A stretch of 64,000 nt of DNA from the NCBI GenBank assembly GCA_965228435.1, contig OZ245818.1, forward strand, positions 4,836,001 through 4,900,000. Reading direction: 5' to 3'. The stretch is from Hoeflea_A sp965228435 (GTDB taxonomy: Bacteria; Pseudomonadota; Alphaproteobacteria; Rhizobiales; Rhizobiaceae). The notes beneath the pieces are model-generated. The model ran no database searches, was not told where the DNA came from, and worked only from the letters and a program-made list of their open reading frames with translations. Position 1 is the stretch's first letter. Every line of letters starts with the position of its first letter. Below, one piece after another: positions 41,707 through 52,500 of this stretch. Position numbers and translations under genes: made by a program.

Positions 41707-42954
41707 TCAGACCGACCAGCCGGACAGGGTGCGGGACTTTTCGAGGATTGCGCCCGGGTCGATATAGGAACCGACACCGGCGCGGTTGAACAGGTCGGCC
41801 CAGCGCGAGGCAATGCGGACGCCGATACCGTGCTGTATGGCCCGTGGACAATCCTCCAGCATGGTCAAAAACGCCTCTCGATAGCGGTCTGGCGAGTGGT
41901 TTTCGCTGACGAAACGGTAACCGGCCCGGCGCTTGTCACGATTGGCCTCGGGGCTGTCGGCCAGGCGTTCGATCACGGCTTTCAGGTCCGCCGCTGCGGT
42001 CGCGGGATCAACCTTGAACACCGTTTCGTCGGGCAGGGTCGCATACCACCCTTCATTGGAAACGACGGACAAACCGCCGTTGGTGAACACACGAAGCTGC
42101 GAACCGGACACCTCGCCCATGGATGGCGATCGGACGTTGACGACCAGGTCAGCCTGCTGGATGCGTCGGTCGAGTTCGTCATCTTCCAGAAATCCGGGGA
42201 ATGTCACGTCGTAGCCATCGACGATGGCATTTTCCACGTCCTGGCGCAGATGCCTGGAGACAATCGTTCCGGCGATTGTCAGGCGAAACGGAGGCGCAGA
42301 TTGGCTGCGCATGATGTCAAGCAGCGACTCGATGTTCCGGTTGTGGCCAATATAGCCGAACACCAGTACGTCCAGACCCGGATTGTCCGATGCATGATTC
42401 GTCGGCTCGTTCGGAATGTTGATCGGCAACGGCAATGTGTAGCACTGCAGACCCGTGCGGTTGCTGATCATGTCGGCAATCAATCCGTTATGGGTGACCA
42501 TGAACAACGTGTTGGCACAGATGATCTCAAGACCGGAAAACTCCGCTGCCACCTGAGCCAGCGGCACATTGCCGGCCTCGAATTCAAGCGCGGCCTGGTG
42601 GCCGGGCTTGCCATAGGCTTGCGCCATCAGCGTCCGGTAGCGCCCATGCCAATCACCAGGAGCAGATTTGAGCGTGCTGACGAGCAGTTCCTGGACCACA
42701 TGGTCATGGGCGATGACGGCCCCGCCCATGGCGATCGCCGCCTGAACCGAGCCGCCGTGAAAGCGCGCATCGTTGCCGACATTGTAAAAGGGCGGGACTT
42801 CGGCGAGTTCATAGCGACTGGGATCGGTTGCCAGCTCGTCATGAATGCGATTCAGGCGCACCGATCCGGCGAGGGCGGTTTCAACACGCATGGTATAATT
42901 GGCGATGTCGGTTCTGTCCGGCGGAAGCGGTGAGACCCAGTCGCAGGACAGCAT
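41707..42954 (-). CDS. GT-B glycosyltransferase, polysaccharide biosynthesis
   Basis: A 415-aa glycosyltransferase beginning LSCDWVSPLPPDRTDIANYT. The acceptor-side half is long. The donor half has VLVFGYIGHNRNIESLLDIM, PGFLEDDELDRRIQQADLVVNVR and SGSQLRVFTNGGLSVVSNEGW, a variant of the GT4 donor loop. It starts at ATG 42954, which overlaps the stop of the preceding glycosyltransferase by one base, showing translational coupling. Donor and acceptor cannot be told from sequence. The canonical EX7E Glu pair is less clear than in its two neighbours. Confidence 0.8.
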   Translation of the reverse strand: MLSCDWVSPLPPDRTDIANYTMRVETALAGSVRLNRIHDELATDPSRYELAEVPPFYNVGNDARFHGGSVQAAIAMGGAVIAHDHVVQELLVSTLKSAPGDWHGRYRTLMAQAYGKPGHQAALEFEAGNVPLAQVAAEFSGLEIICANTLFMVTHNGLIADMISNRTGLQCYTLPLPINIPNEPTNHASDNPGLDVLVFGYIGHNRNIESLLDIMRSQSAPPFRLTIAGTIVSRHLRQDVENAIVDGYDVTFPGFLEDDELDRRIQQADLVVNVRSPSMGEVSGSQLRVFTNGGLSVVSNEGWYATLPDETVFKVDPATAAADLKAVIERLADSPEANRDKRRAGYRFVSENHSPDRYREAFLTMLEDCPRAIQHGIGVRIASRWADLFNRAGVGSYIDPGAILEKSRTLSGWSV

Positions 42955-44000
42955 CAGGCTTCCCCGGTCAGCTTGGCGACCACATTGTCCCAGGCGATAT
43001 CGAGCCGGGCATATTTGGCCTTGCCGGCAGCGCCCATCCTTGCCGCAAGGTCCGGGTCGCGCCACAGGCGGTCGAAGCATTGCGACAGCGCTTCCGCTGT
43101 GGGCTCGGCGACAAACCCGGTCACGTCGTCATCGACGAATTCAAGTGGTCCGCCGGAGTCACGCGTTGTGACCACGGCCTTTCCGCCGGCCATGGCTTCC
43201 AGGGTGATGTAGCCGAGGTCTTCGTCGAGCGGTGTGAACAGGATCGCCCGCGCGCGTTCCATCAGATCGGTGCGCTCATCGTCATCGACAAAGCCACGCC
43301 ATTCGATCCGGTCGCCCAGGTCGAGTTCCTCGACCTTTTGTCGAAAGGCCCGTTCGGTCGGCTGGTTATCGGCGGCGCCGGTGAAGACGAGGCGAACCGG
43401 TTGGGTGCAATGGCTCAGCGCATCAAGGCAAAGCAATTGTCGCTTGAGACCCGAAAGCCGGCTTGGATAATAGAAATAGTCGCCATATTTCTTTTCGCCG
43501 TTCACCGGCTCGACCGGCGGCGGATGATAGAGCGGCTCGCCGTTAATGCCGTTAAAGCGTTTCAGCCGATCGGCGACATTTTTCGAGTTGGTGAACACCT
43601 TGCGGGCGCTGGAAATAGCCCTGGTGTCGATCTCGGTAATCATGCGCCGCACCCGGTCGCCGGCGGGCTGCGGTCGAAGTCCGCCATCCTGCCACAGATC
43701 GTAGGCTTCCCGGTACTGATGAATGAGCCAAAGCACCTTGTTGTCGTGGCGAATCAGGTAGGCCGGGAACCGCAGACCGATCATGAGATCGACACGGTTT
43801 TCGAAGAAACTGTTGATGTCGAAGCCCGCCGCTGCAACGGCCTGATCGACAATCAGGTCCGCCGTGCTCGGGTTGAAGGGGATCGTCACCAGTTCCGCCT
43901 GGTGTCCCGCATTGCGCAGAGCGGTGATGAGGTTTTGGGCATGCAATTCGGCGCCGCCTGTGACGAAGGGCGCTTGCGTGTTGACGACGGCAATCCGCAT
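42954..44000 (-). CDS. GT4-family glycosyltransferase
   Basis: A 348-aa glycosyltransferase. It starts RIAVVNTQAPFVTGGAELHA, where the TGGAE loop is typical of GT4. The donor half carries YPSRLSGLKRQLLCLDAL and the EX7E-type TPLDEDLGYITLEAMAGGKAV. ATG 44000 is one base after the stop codon of the coiled-coil methyltransferase gene. It forms the core of the four-gene polysaccharide operon. The linkage formed is unknown. Confidence 0.9.
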   Translation of the reverse strand: MRIAVVNTQAPFVTGGAELHAQNLITALRNAGHQAELVTIPFNPSTADLIVDQAVAAAGFDINSFFENRVDLMIGLRFPAYLIRHDNKVLWLIHQYREAYDLWQDGGLRPQPAGDRVRRMITEIDTRAISSARKVFTNSKNVADRLKRFNGINGEPLYHPPPVEPVNGEKKYGDYFYYPSRLSGLKRQLLCLDALSHCTQPVRLVFTGAADNQPTERAFRQKVEELDLGDRIEWRGFVDDDERTDLMERARAILFTPLDEDLGYITLEAMAGGKAVVTTRDSGGPLEFVDDDVTGFVAEPTAEALSQCFDRLWRDPDLAARMGAAGKAKYARLDIAWDNVVAKLTGEA

Positions 44001-44001
44001 T

Positions 44002-45192
44002 CTAACGCCGTTCCGCGATAATGGCGTAATCGTCGAAGCCGGCGATGAGATTGCACAGGTCCTGTGGTACCCCGTCGCGATCGCGCCAGGTTGTCGCCCG
44101 GGGATCGGTGTGGAGGCGAATGACCTCGACCGAATCAAACGCCAGCGAGTGCATCAGCCGTTCCATCAGTTCAGGCGGCAGCGGGCGCTGACGGGCGGGA
44201 TCAAGCCAGAACTTGTAAGCCCCAACCAGCAGACTTTCGGGATTGGGCGTTTCCAGAATGACCCGGCCGCCCGGCTTGAGGACCCGAAACACCTCTCGCA
44301 GGAGTGCTACAAGCCGGTCGAAAGGCAGGCGCTCGATTATCTGGAATGCCGTGATCAGGTCCACGGACCGGTCCTTTTGCTCCTGCATCCACACCAACGG
44401 GTCGGAAATCACGATTTCGGTGTCCTTGTCCGCATCAATGTCGAACGCATCGGCTTCGCGAGGGAAGACGCCCGTGACCGGTTGACCCCGTTCGGCAAGC
44501 ATTTTGACCCACTCGCCGGCTTCGCTGCCCAGGTCGACCACCATCGGTTTCTTGAGGTCGGCCAGGAAATCGATATGCGCCAGATAGTGGCGAAGACGAT
44601 GCCTTGTTTCGTCCGAGCTGCCACGGCGGTCCTGCTCCAGTTCCTGCTGGAAGACGTCTAGAAAGGGGTCTGCGTCGACTGTCGGTTTCGCTTTACCGTT
44701 GCTCGCGGCTGCATCGTTTGCCGTTCTTGCCAGCTGCCGGGTAATGCCGACATAGGATTTTCGCTGCAGGTCGACGATCGAATTGAGGTCGGCGATCTCC
44801 TCGCGATACTGGGCGATTCGGGCCTTGTAAGCGTCGATCATCTCGGTGTTCTGCTCAATCTGACGACTGAAATTCCTGGCTTCTCCCGAGAGCCGCCGAA
44901 CCTTGTCCTGCATGGCTCCCATCATTTCAGGGGTCAGACCGAGTTCGTCTATCAGCGCTTCAATCTCCTGCGTGCGCAGACGTGTCGCCGTCATGAGGCG
45001 AAAGCTGCGAAGATGCTCCGAGAGATTTTTCAGAATGCGAACCATGGATTTTCTCCGAGAAGCGCGGCCATGCCGGGCGGCCACCGGTCCGGCATTCTCG
45101 GGCACTGCCTCAGCTTCCTTCAGAAGCCGGTTGCGGATCAGCGCCTCAATTGCCGACCGTTCCGGTTTTGCTGGTTTCAAAGGTGCTGACAT
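44002..45192 (-). CDS. SAM-dependent methyltransferase with coiled-coil region, polysaccharide operon
   Basis: A 396-aa protein. Residues of about 50-150 are helical coiled coil (NFSRQIEQNTEMIDAYKARI). A class I SAM-methyltransferase domain follows from about residue 210, with motif I MVVDLGSEAGEWVKML, a DLITAFQIIERLPF post-motif and LKPGGRVILETPNPESL. Coiled coil plus methyltransferase is seen in O-antigen chain-length and capping enzymes such as WbdD, where methylation ends chain growth. ATG 45192 is tentative; the frame is open to 45540, with another ATG at 45291. It is the first gene of the operon and overlaps nothing but the divergent methyltransferase promoter. Confidence 0.78.
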   Translation of the reverse strand: MSAPLKPAKPERSAIEALIRNRLLKEAEAVPENAGPVAARHGRASRRKSMVRILKNLSEHLRSFRLMTATRLRTQEIEALIDELGLTPEMMGAMQDKVRRLSGEARNFSRQIEQNTEMIDAYKARIAQYREEIADLNSIVDLQRKSYVGITRQLARTANDAAASNGKAKPTVDADPFLDVFQQELEQDRRGSSDETRHRLRHYLAHIDFLADLKKPMVVDLGSEAGEWVKMLAERGQPVTGVFPREADAFDIDADKDTEIVISDPLVWMQEQKDRSVDLITAFQIIERLPFDRLVALLREVFRVLKPGGRVILETPNPESLLVGAYKFWLDPARQRPLPPELMERLMHSLAFDSVEVIRLHTDPRATTWRDRDGVPQDLCNLIAGFDDYAIIAERR

Positions 45193-45378
45193 GCGGTTCG
45201 AGAATGCGTGGTAAGGGAGATGAACACAGGAGCCATAAACGAATGAAATCGTGCGGTCCAGAGTTGCGAATCGCATGCCGAAGATTTTCATCGTGACGCT
45301 TGCCGGCCGGCGGCCGGCGATGATATCGGACGCCTGACCGCTGCCTTCGGCAGTCGGCTGATTTCGATGGGAGATGCC

Positions 45379-46125
45379 ATGTCGGGCGATGCCTGGGAGA
45401 AATTCGCACAGGACGATGCCTACTGGGCGGTTCTGACGGAAGATCGGTTCAAGGGTGGTTTGGACGCCGCCGGTCGCGAGGCCTTCTTCCGGACCGGCTC
45501 CAAACATGTGAAGCAGAACCTTGACCGGATCGCGACACATTTTGATCGCCGAATCGGTGCTGACGACTCAGCCATCGATTTTGGCTGCGGAGTCGGTCGT
45601 TTGACCGTACCGATGGCTCGGATCTGTCGGTTGGTGGCAGGAATCGACGTATCGGAGACCATGCGCGAGGAATGTCTGCGCAATGCCCGGTCCCGGCGGC
45701 TTAGAAACATCGACTGTTACGACGGCCCGGCAGCGCTGGACGGCGAGGCCCGCTTCGACTGGCTGAACAGTTTCATTGTCTTCCAGCACATAGAAACGCG
45801 GCTGGGATACAGACTTTTCGAAATGCTGCTGAATCTGATTCGGGTGAGGGGCGTGGTCTCGGTCCATTTCACGCTGTTCAAGGATGAACGCCACAGTCAC
45901 TATTTTGGCAATGGGCTCAAATATTTCAGCGTCGATGAGAACGGTGTGCGCGACTATGTGTCAGATGGCCCCTATTATAATGACGACGCGATGATGATGA
46001 ATGATTACCGGCTCGATCGGCTGGTGGCACTTCTCTATGCCAACGGGTTCCGACGCCATTTCATCGAAATGGAAGACCAGGACGGAATGCACGGCGCCAC
46101 GATCTACTCCATCAAGGATGACTAG
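45379..46125 (+). CDS. Class I SAM-dependent methyltransferase
   Basis: A 248-aa methyltransferase. Motif I is AIDFGCGVGRLTVPMARI, motif II the region VAGIDVSETMREECLRNA, and the post-motif is FDWLNSFIVFQHIE. Small-molecule or glycan methylation is likely. GGGAGA lies just before ATG 45379, which is preferred to ATG 45367. It is divergent from the glycosyltransferase operon, so it may methylate the same surface glycan. The 397 bp to the giant gene contain no recognised feature. Confidence 0.85.
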   Translation: MSGDAWEKFAQDDAYWAVLTEDRFKGGLDAAGREAFFRTGSKHVKQNLDRIATHFDRRIGADDSAIDFGCGVGRLTVPMARICRLVAGIDVSETMREECLRNARSRRLRNIDCYDGPAALDGEARFDWLNSFIVFQHIETRLGYRLFEMLLNLIRVRGVVSVHFTLFKDERHSHYFGNGLKYFSVDENGVRDYVSDGPYYNDDAMMMNDYRLDRLVALLYANGFRRHFIEMEDQDGMHGATIYSIKDD

Positions 46126-46522
46126 CTGACGGCAATGACCAATGCGGATTTGCGGGGACCGCGTTTCCTCATGAGCGCATGCTCTTTGCGACGGAAAATC
46201 AAAAACCGTCCTTGCAATTCGCAGATTGGTGCCTTAAGGCAGGCCAGGGACAACCGAGATCCTCGGTATTCGGTCTCCGGACGCGCGGCAACTGTGGCAA
46301 TATTGCGACACAGCGCTTGGCTTTGAAGCCGCCGATCCGGCAAAATCCAAAAAAATGTTACTCCTCACAAATTGCCCGCTTGCGCAGGTATGTAAATTAC
46401 TGTATCCGTCGACTTCGATGGGATGAGGTGCGCGCTGCGTTAGGGGTGCGTGTAGCCAATTCGAAACCAGAGAGATTCATTGACCGGATTAACCGGTCTC
46501 TGTCTGCCAGAAGAGGATAATC
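46126..46522. other. Upstream region of the giant surface-protein gene
   Basis: A 397-bp gap with no supportable gene. It should contain the promoter of the 2347-aa gene, whose AGAGGA ribosome-binding site is at 46512-46517, but no promoter motif can be identified by eye. Confidence 0.4.
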
Positions 46523-49500
46523 ATGGAACAGACAATTATCGCCTATTATGAAGCGATCCTACGTCAAGCGCCGACACAGTCGCAGATTGATCAGTGGGAA
46601 GTGTTTCTGGCTGAGGCTGACGATCTTGAAGATGCGCTGGCAGACTTTGCTCAGGCGCTGTGCCTGCAGGCTGATGAAGTTCGCTCCGTCCTGCGGCTCT
46701 ACCAGGCGGTTTTCGACCGCATGTCCGACAGCGGTGGCCTGACCTTCTGGACCAACCGTTTCCGTGAAATCCAGGAAGCCAATCCGGACCTTTCGTATCG
46801 CGATGCCCTGATCGAGACGATCTCCCAGTGGCTCGAGTCGGATGAATACATCGCCCGTTTCGGTGGCGATCTTTCGGATGAAGACTTCCTGTCGCTTGTT
46901 TACCTCAATATTCTGGGACGCCCTGCCGACCAGGATGGCTACAATTTCTGGCTTGCCGTTCTGAAGTCGGGCGCCATGACCCGCGAGCAGCTGATCGTCG
47001 AGTTCACCGAATCGGACGAGTTCAAGGCAGCTGTCGATGACGAGGCCAATGGCCTTCTGAAAGCCGCTGCCGCGATCGACAGCGACACGGTGGTTGACGA
47101 TCTCCCCTACGAGTTGCCGGGCGGTGATCCCTACACGGGCGAGCTCGGAAACGAAGCTCCGATCGACATCCTGATCGGCACCGATATTGATGAGAACGCC
47201 GAAAACAACGTTGCGGTCAACGAGGGTCAGCTGACCGTTGTTGATCCGGATGGTGGTGAGACCTTCACCTGGGAATTGATCGATCCGACGGGCACTTTCG
47301 GCCTTGACGACCCGAATGCCCAGCAGCCGAAGATCATTGTCATTAACAACAGCGCTCTTGATCACGAGACCGCTGATGTGATGACGGTTACGATCCGTGT
47401 GACGGACAGTGACAACAATACCTACGAAGAAGATGTCGACATCGACATCAATGACATCAACGAAGCGCCTGAAAATCTGGATCTTTCGAACCTGACGATT
47501 GACGAGCAGGACGGTTCTGCTTCCAATCCTGGCGTCGGCGGTCTTGTTGTCGGCGTTCTGACCTCAACCGATGTGGACGATGGCGACACGGCGACCTACA
47601 CGCTGCTGAGCCAGTCTGTTGCGGGCGCCTTTGAGATCGTCGGCAACGAGCTGAGGGTTCTCGATCCGTCGGTGATCGACTCCGAAGCCAGTGTGGCGAG
47701 CATCGACGTTGAGGTCCAGGTTGAGGATTCGGGCGGCCTGACGCAGGTTAAGACGTTCACTATCAACGTCGATGCGATCAACGATGAAGATCCGACGAAT
47801 GTTGACCCGGACGTTCTGAATATTTCGGCAACGCTGCCGAAGGATTTCCTCCTGACCAACTTGTTTGCGGACGATCCGGACACCACGCCGGGCACCCATA
47901 CGTTCGCGATCAAGACGGACCCGACCGGTGGTGCGTTCAAGATCGACGCCAGCGGCACCCAGCTTCTTCTCGAAGATCCGGGGCTTCTTGGTTCTGACGT
48001 TCTGACCAACCCGGTCGTCAACCTTGTAGTGACTGTTACCGATGATGCCGGTAACTCCTACGACGACACGATCGTGATCAATGTCGACCAGACCGGCATC
48101 ATTCTGCCGTTCACTGGTGCGACTGTCGAAGTGCTCGAGGGCACCGCCGGCAATGACGCGTTCACGGCAAATGCCGGTCTCGGCGCCAACGGCATCATCC
48201 CGTTGCCGCCTGGGTTTGGTCGTACAGCGAATGCTGGTGACATCGCCAATGGCGGTGAAGGCTATGATTGGTTCCTGCTGACCAAACAGGATGACAACGG
48301 CGGTGATGGCCTGACCTTCATCTCGGGTGTGACCCTGAATGACATTGAAGCCGCTGGCATCAGCAACCGTGATATCAGCCCATTCCCATCGGCACCTCCG
48401 GTTATCGAGACGGCTTTCCTGTGTATTCCATGCGTCGAAATTCCGGACTTGGCTCCCTTCTTTGACGATCCGCTGATTTACGAAGCTTCGACGTCCCCTG
48501 ATCTGGACTTCGTGTCGTTCTATCAGAGCTTGTCTTCTGTTGGGATTTGGGATGTTCAGGCCCCGTTCTGGGTGCTGGATCCGCTGGATGCAAATGATCT
48601 TGGTCCGGTCGTCAATATTGATGACGTAACAGCCGACTTCGTGCATTTCGACTCCGACCCGCAAGCCAAATTGCTGGGCGATCCGATCGATATGCTGACG
48701 TTTACGATTGATGAGGTGCGGATCAACGAGCTTCTGATCACCGAAAATGCGTCCGGCAACGAACCTGGACCTATGCGCGGCGAGCAGGTTGGCACGATCC
48801 GGATCGAAGCCGATGGTATTCCGTCCGTAATCGGTAGCCTCAACAATGGCGCTGGCCCATTCGATCCCACGGGCAGCACCACACATACGGTTGAAGTCCA
48901 TGTGACGGACCTGACGTCTTCCAGACCTACTGCGCTGAACACGCCGGCTTTGAACACGGCCGCCGTTGACCTGTTCATGGGTCATGCTGACGGTATCGCG
49001 GACGGGCTTCAGGGTCTTGAATTCTTCAACATCGGTGGTGGCGGCGATTTCTTCGGCGTCTTCGGAACGAGCGCTGATTTCGACTCCGACCTGGACGGAA
49101 ACGCTCTGACCATCAATGACACGGAAATTGACCCGCTGACCGGCCTGCCGATTGACCCGAGCGTCAGCGGCAACAGCATCTTCTTCTTTGAAGAAGGCGG
49201 TTTCGGCGGTGGCGGTGTTACCGTCAACGGTTATGGTGTTGATGACTTCGATACCATCGGGCTTTTCGCTGAAGACCTGACGGGACTTGGCGATGTCAAC
49301 GACGTCGAGCGGCTGAAGCTTCTTGAGGACGTCGGCGCCTGGGGGGACTCTCCTCTCAATCTGGCTGCGTTCGACGGCACACTTGACGAAGTTCTGCTCG
49401 CTGATGGTGTGGACGGTGATCTTGCGATCATCAACATTCCAAACCGCATCGGTTCCGAACACGACCTGTTTACGGACACCGATAACAACAGCACCGTATT

Positions 49501-52500
49501 GTGCAATTCGGTCGGCGAACCTGGTGTGTGGATCAACATCCAGCAGAAATGTCAGCCGGGTGGCGCTTTGCCAGCAGACTTCGATCTGCAGCTTGACGGT
49601 GCCGTTGATGGCGGAACGCGAGTTGACCTCAACTTCGCCATTGCTGCAGACTCCGAGGTTGCAACGCTTTCACTTACGGATATCGATGTATTGCGTATCA
49701 ATGTCGAAGATCCGTCTCTGACGATCAACGACATCGACGACAACGACGGTAGCCTTGAAGCGATCATCTTGACGGATGACGGAACTGGCCCAGCCAGCAC
49801 GATCACGATCCTGGAACCGGATCAGGAGGCTGGTTCGACTCCGAACCTGCGTTTGGTCAATGGTTCTTCCGGCACGTTCAACCAGCGTCTGTTCAACATG
49901 ACCAGCCCGGCGATGATGTTCCTGCCGGTGTTCGCGAACTGGACTCCTGATACCTTTATTGGAAATCCGTTCAACGACGGGTCGTTCAACACGTTCACGC
50001 AGGGCTCGGGTGGACCGACCAATGAAGTGGTCGTTCACGCGGACGGTGCGTTCTTCAATATGGGCTCCGGCTCGGATTGGGTCTCCGGCAACCAGAACGC
50101 CAACGGGATTGCTCTCGGGCAGCCTGGCGGTACCGGCCTTGGTAAAGACTCGTTCGAAATGAACGATGGCAACGACCTCGCCTTCGGTTATGACGGTGAA
50201 GACGCCATGGAAGGCGGCGCTGGCAACGACGAGTTGCATGGCGGTGACCACAACGACACCATTTATGGTGACGAGCGGGATAGTGACCTGACCACCGGCA
50301 ACGACCTGTTGTTCGGTGATGCCGGTAACGACCGTATGTTCGGTGGTAATGGCAACGACATCATGTTCGGCGGTACCGGCCGTGACTACATGGAAGGCGG
50401 CACCGGTGACGACACACTGTGTGGTGATCAGGACTCCGACTGCCTGCATGGCGGCACGGGCAACGATCTGCTCATCGGTGGCCACGACAACACCGGACAG
50501 TTGATCGACGGTATCAACTGGCAGGGTGACGTTCTGTTCGCCGGTACGGGTATCGACTTCCTGATTGGTGACTCCACCTGCGAACCGCAGTGCTTCACGG
50601 TCCAATTGACCGCTGAAGACAACATCCTGGGTGAAGGCGATGTCTACACTGTCGATGTTGATGGCGACGGGTTTAACGACCTGATGTACACGGTATCCAA
50701 TGCCGACGCTAACAATGTGAACTTCGGCATTGACGACATTGTAGCCGCTCTGGAGAGCCAGTGGGTCGATCAACCTGGTGGCCTCATCGTTGATATCGAT
50801 GCTGGCGACCCGGCCAATCAGTTCGACGATGTTCTGATCATCAAGAACTGGGATGCGACCAACGCACCGATCCTGCCGACGGCCGATGCAACAGATGGTG
50901 CCTTCTGTGATGTTATCGGAACGCCTGCAGATCTGTCGGTTGTCGTTGGCGGCAAGATCGGCTACGGCGACGAGTTCGAGTTCACGGTCGACTGGAGCGG
51001 TGGGTCCAAGACCTACAGCTACACGGTGCTGTGGCGCGACTTCCCAGATCTGGCCAACCCGCCAACTGCGAACGATGTTCGTGCCAAGCTTCTGGCCGAG
51101 GTCGCACTTGATCCTCCGGGTGATGGCATTGTCATCGGGGCCGGTGCTGGTGCGGGTCAAATCGACATTGACAGCAACCCGTCCAACACCGAGAAGGTCG
51201 GTGAAGTCACGGTGACGGCAACCGCCACCGAAGATGCATTGCCTCCAAACTTCGGTGACGAAGAAGACGACATGATCGGCACACCGACCACCGTATGCTA
51301 CGAGATCAATCTCGGAACGGGCCCGGCTGGTGACATTTATCGTGTGGACCTGAATGGTGATGGCATTTACGATGCCCAGTATGAGGTTCAGGTCGGTGAT
51401 TCTCTTGCCGATGTTTATCAAGGCCTGATCAATGCTGTGAATGCGTTGAACAACCCGAACATCGTCGCTTACTCGTCGTCGCAGATGGTGAATGACGGAC
51501 TGATCAACACGGTTGACGTCAACACACTTGGCGGTCCGGGCACCAGCTTCGGTACGGCGCTCAGCCTCAACGGGTTGTTCGAAACCGGTCTGCATCCGTG
51601 GATCCAGAGTGTCGGTCCGACGGCTTCTGTTGTTCAACCGAGCAACACGGCTGGCAATACCGACTGGTACAGCTTCACGTTGACCGGCGACGAGACCGTC
51701 AGGATTGACATCGACATCGCTCGGTTTGAATTCGACCCGGAAATCACCGTCTACGACGTCGACGGCACCACGGTTCTGTTCAACAACGATGACGCTCCTA
51801 CGGATCCCGGCGACAATGGATCGATTTTCAGTTCGTTCCTGACGTTTGCTGCACCGGGTGCTGGAACCTACTTTGTTGAAGTCGGAAACAGCAATTTGGG
51901 TGGCACTATACCCGATCCATTCACTGCCTCTGGCAATGACTACATGCTTCATGTGTCGATTGAGGATCCGACGCCTGCGGTTGCAGCGACTGACTTCAAA
52001 TTGGCGGTTCTGGATGGCACCAACCCGGTCATCACGGTTGACGATGTCAACTTCATCGGCGGTATCGATGAGGAAACCATTACGGTAGACGACAGCCAGA
52101 AGATCGATATCGGCGACACCTATACGGTCGAAATCGATGCTACCGGCAACGGTGTTGTTGGCGATGCCGGCGACATCATCGAGACCTATACCACGGTGTC
52201 GGGCGATACAGCGGCATCTATCGCGCTGGCATTGTCCAACCAGATCAATGCGAACTGGGCCGTCGAGCTGGGCAATATCGGATTGGCGGGCGCCACGGTA
52301 AACGTTGTAGGCAATGTCATCACGGTGACGGGCTCCTCGCCGGCGGTCGACGATATCTATGTTGAAGCTTCCAATGACGAAGCAGGTACCTTTGCTTGTG
52401 ACGTCTGGGAGATTGATACAGACAACTGGACGGTTGGTGAGACTATCCATGTGGAGGTCGACACCGACGTGGGTGATTCCGACGCATTCCCTGGTGACAA

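Noticed and set aside
41596..42933. A 445-codon open frame on the plus strand over the glycosyltransferase genes
   Set aside because: The minus-strand frame has a clear GT-B fold and coupled starts; the plus frame has no family features.
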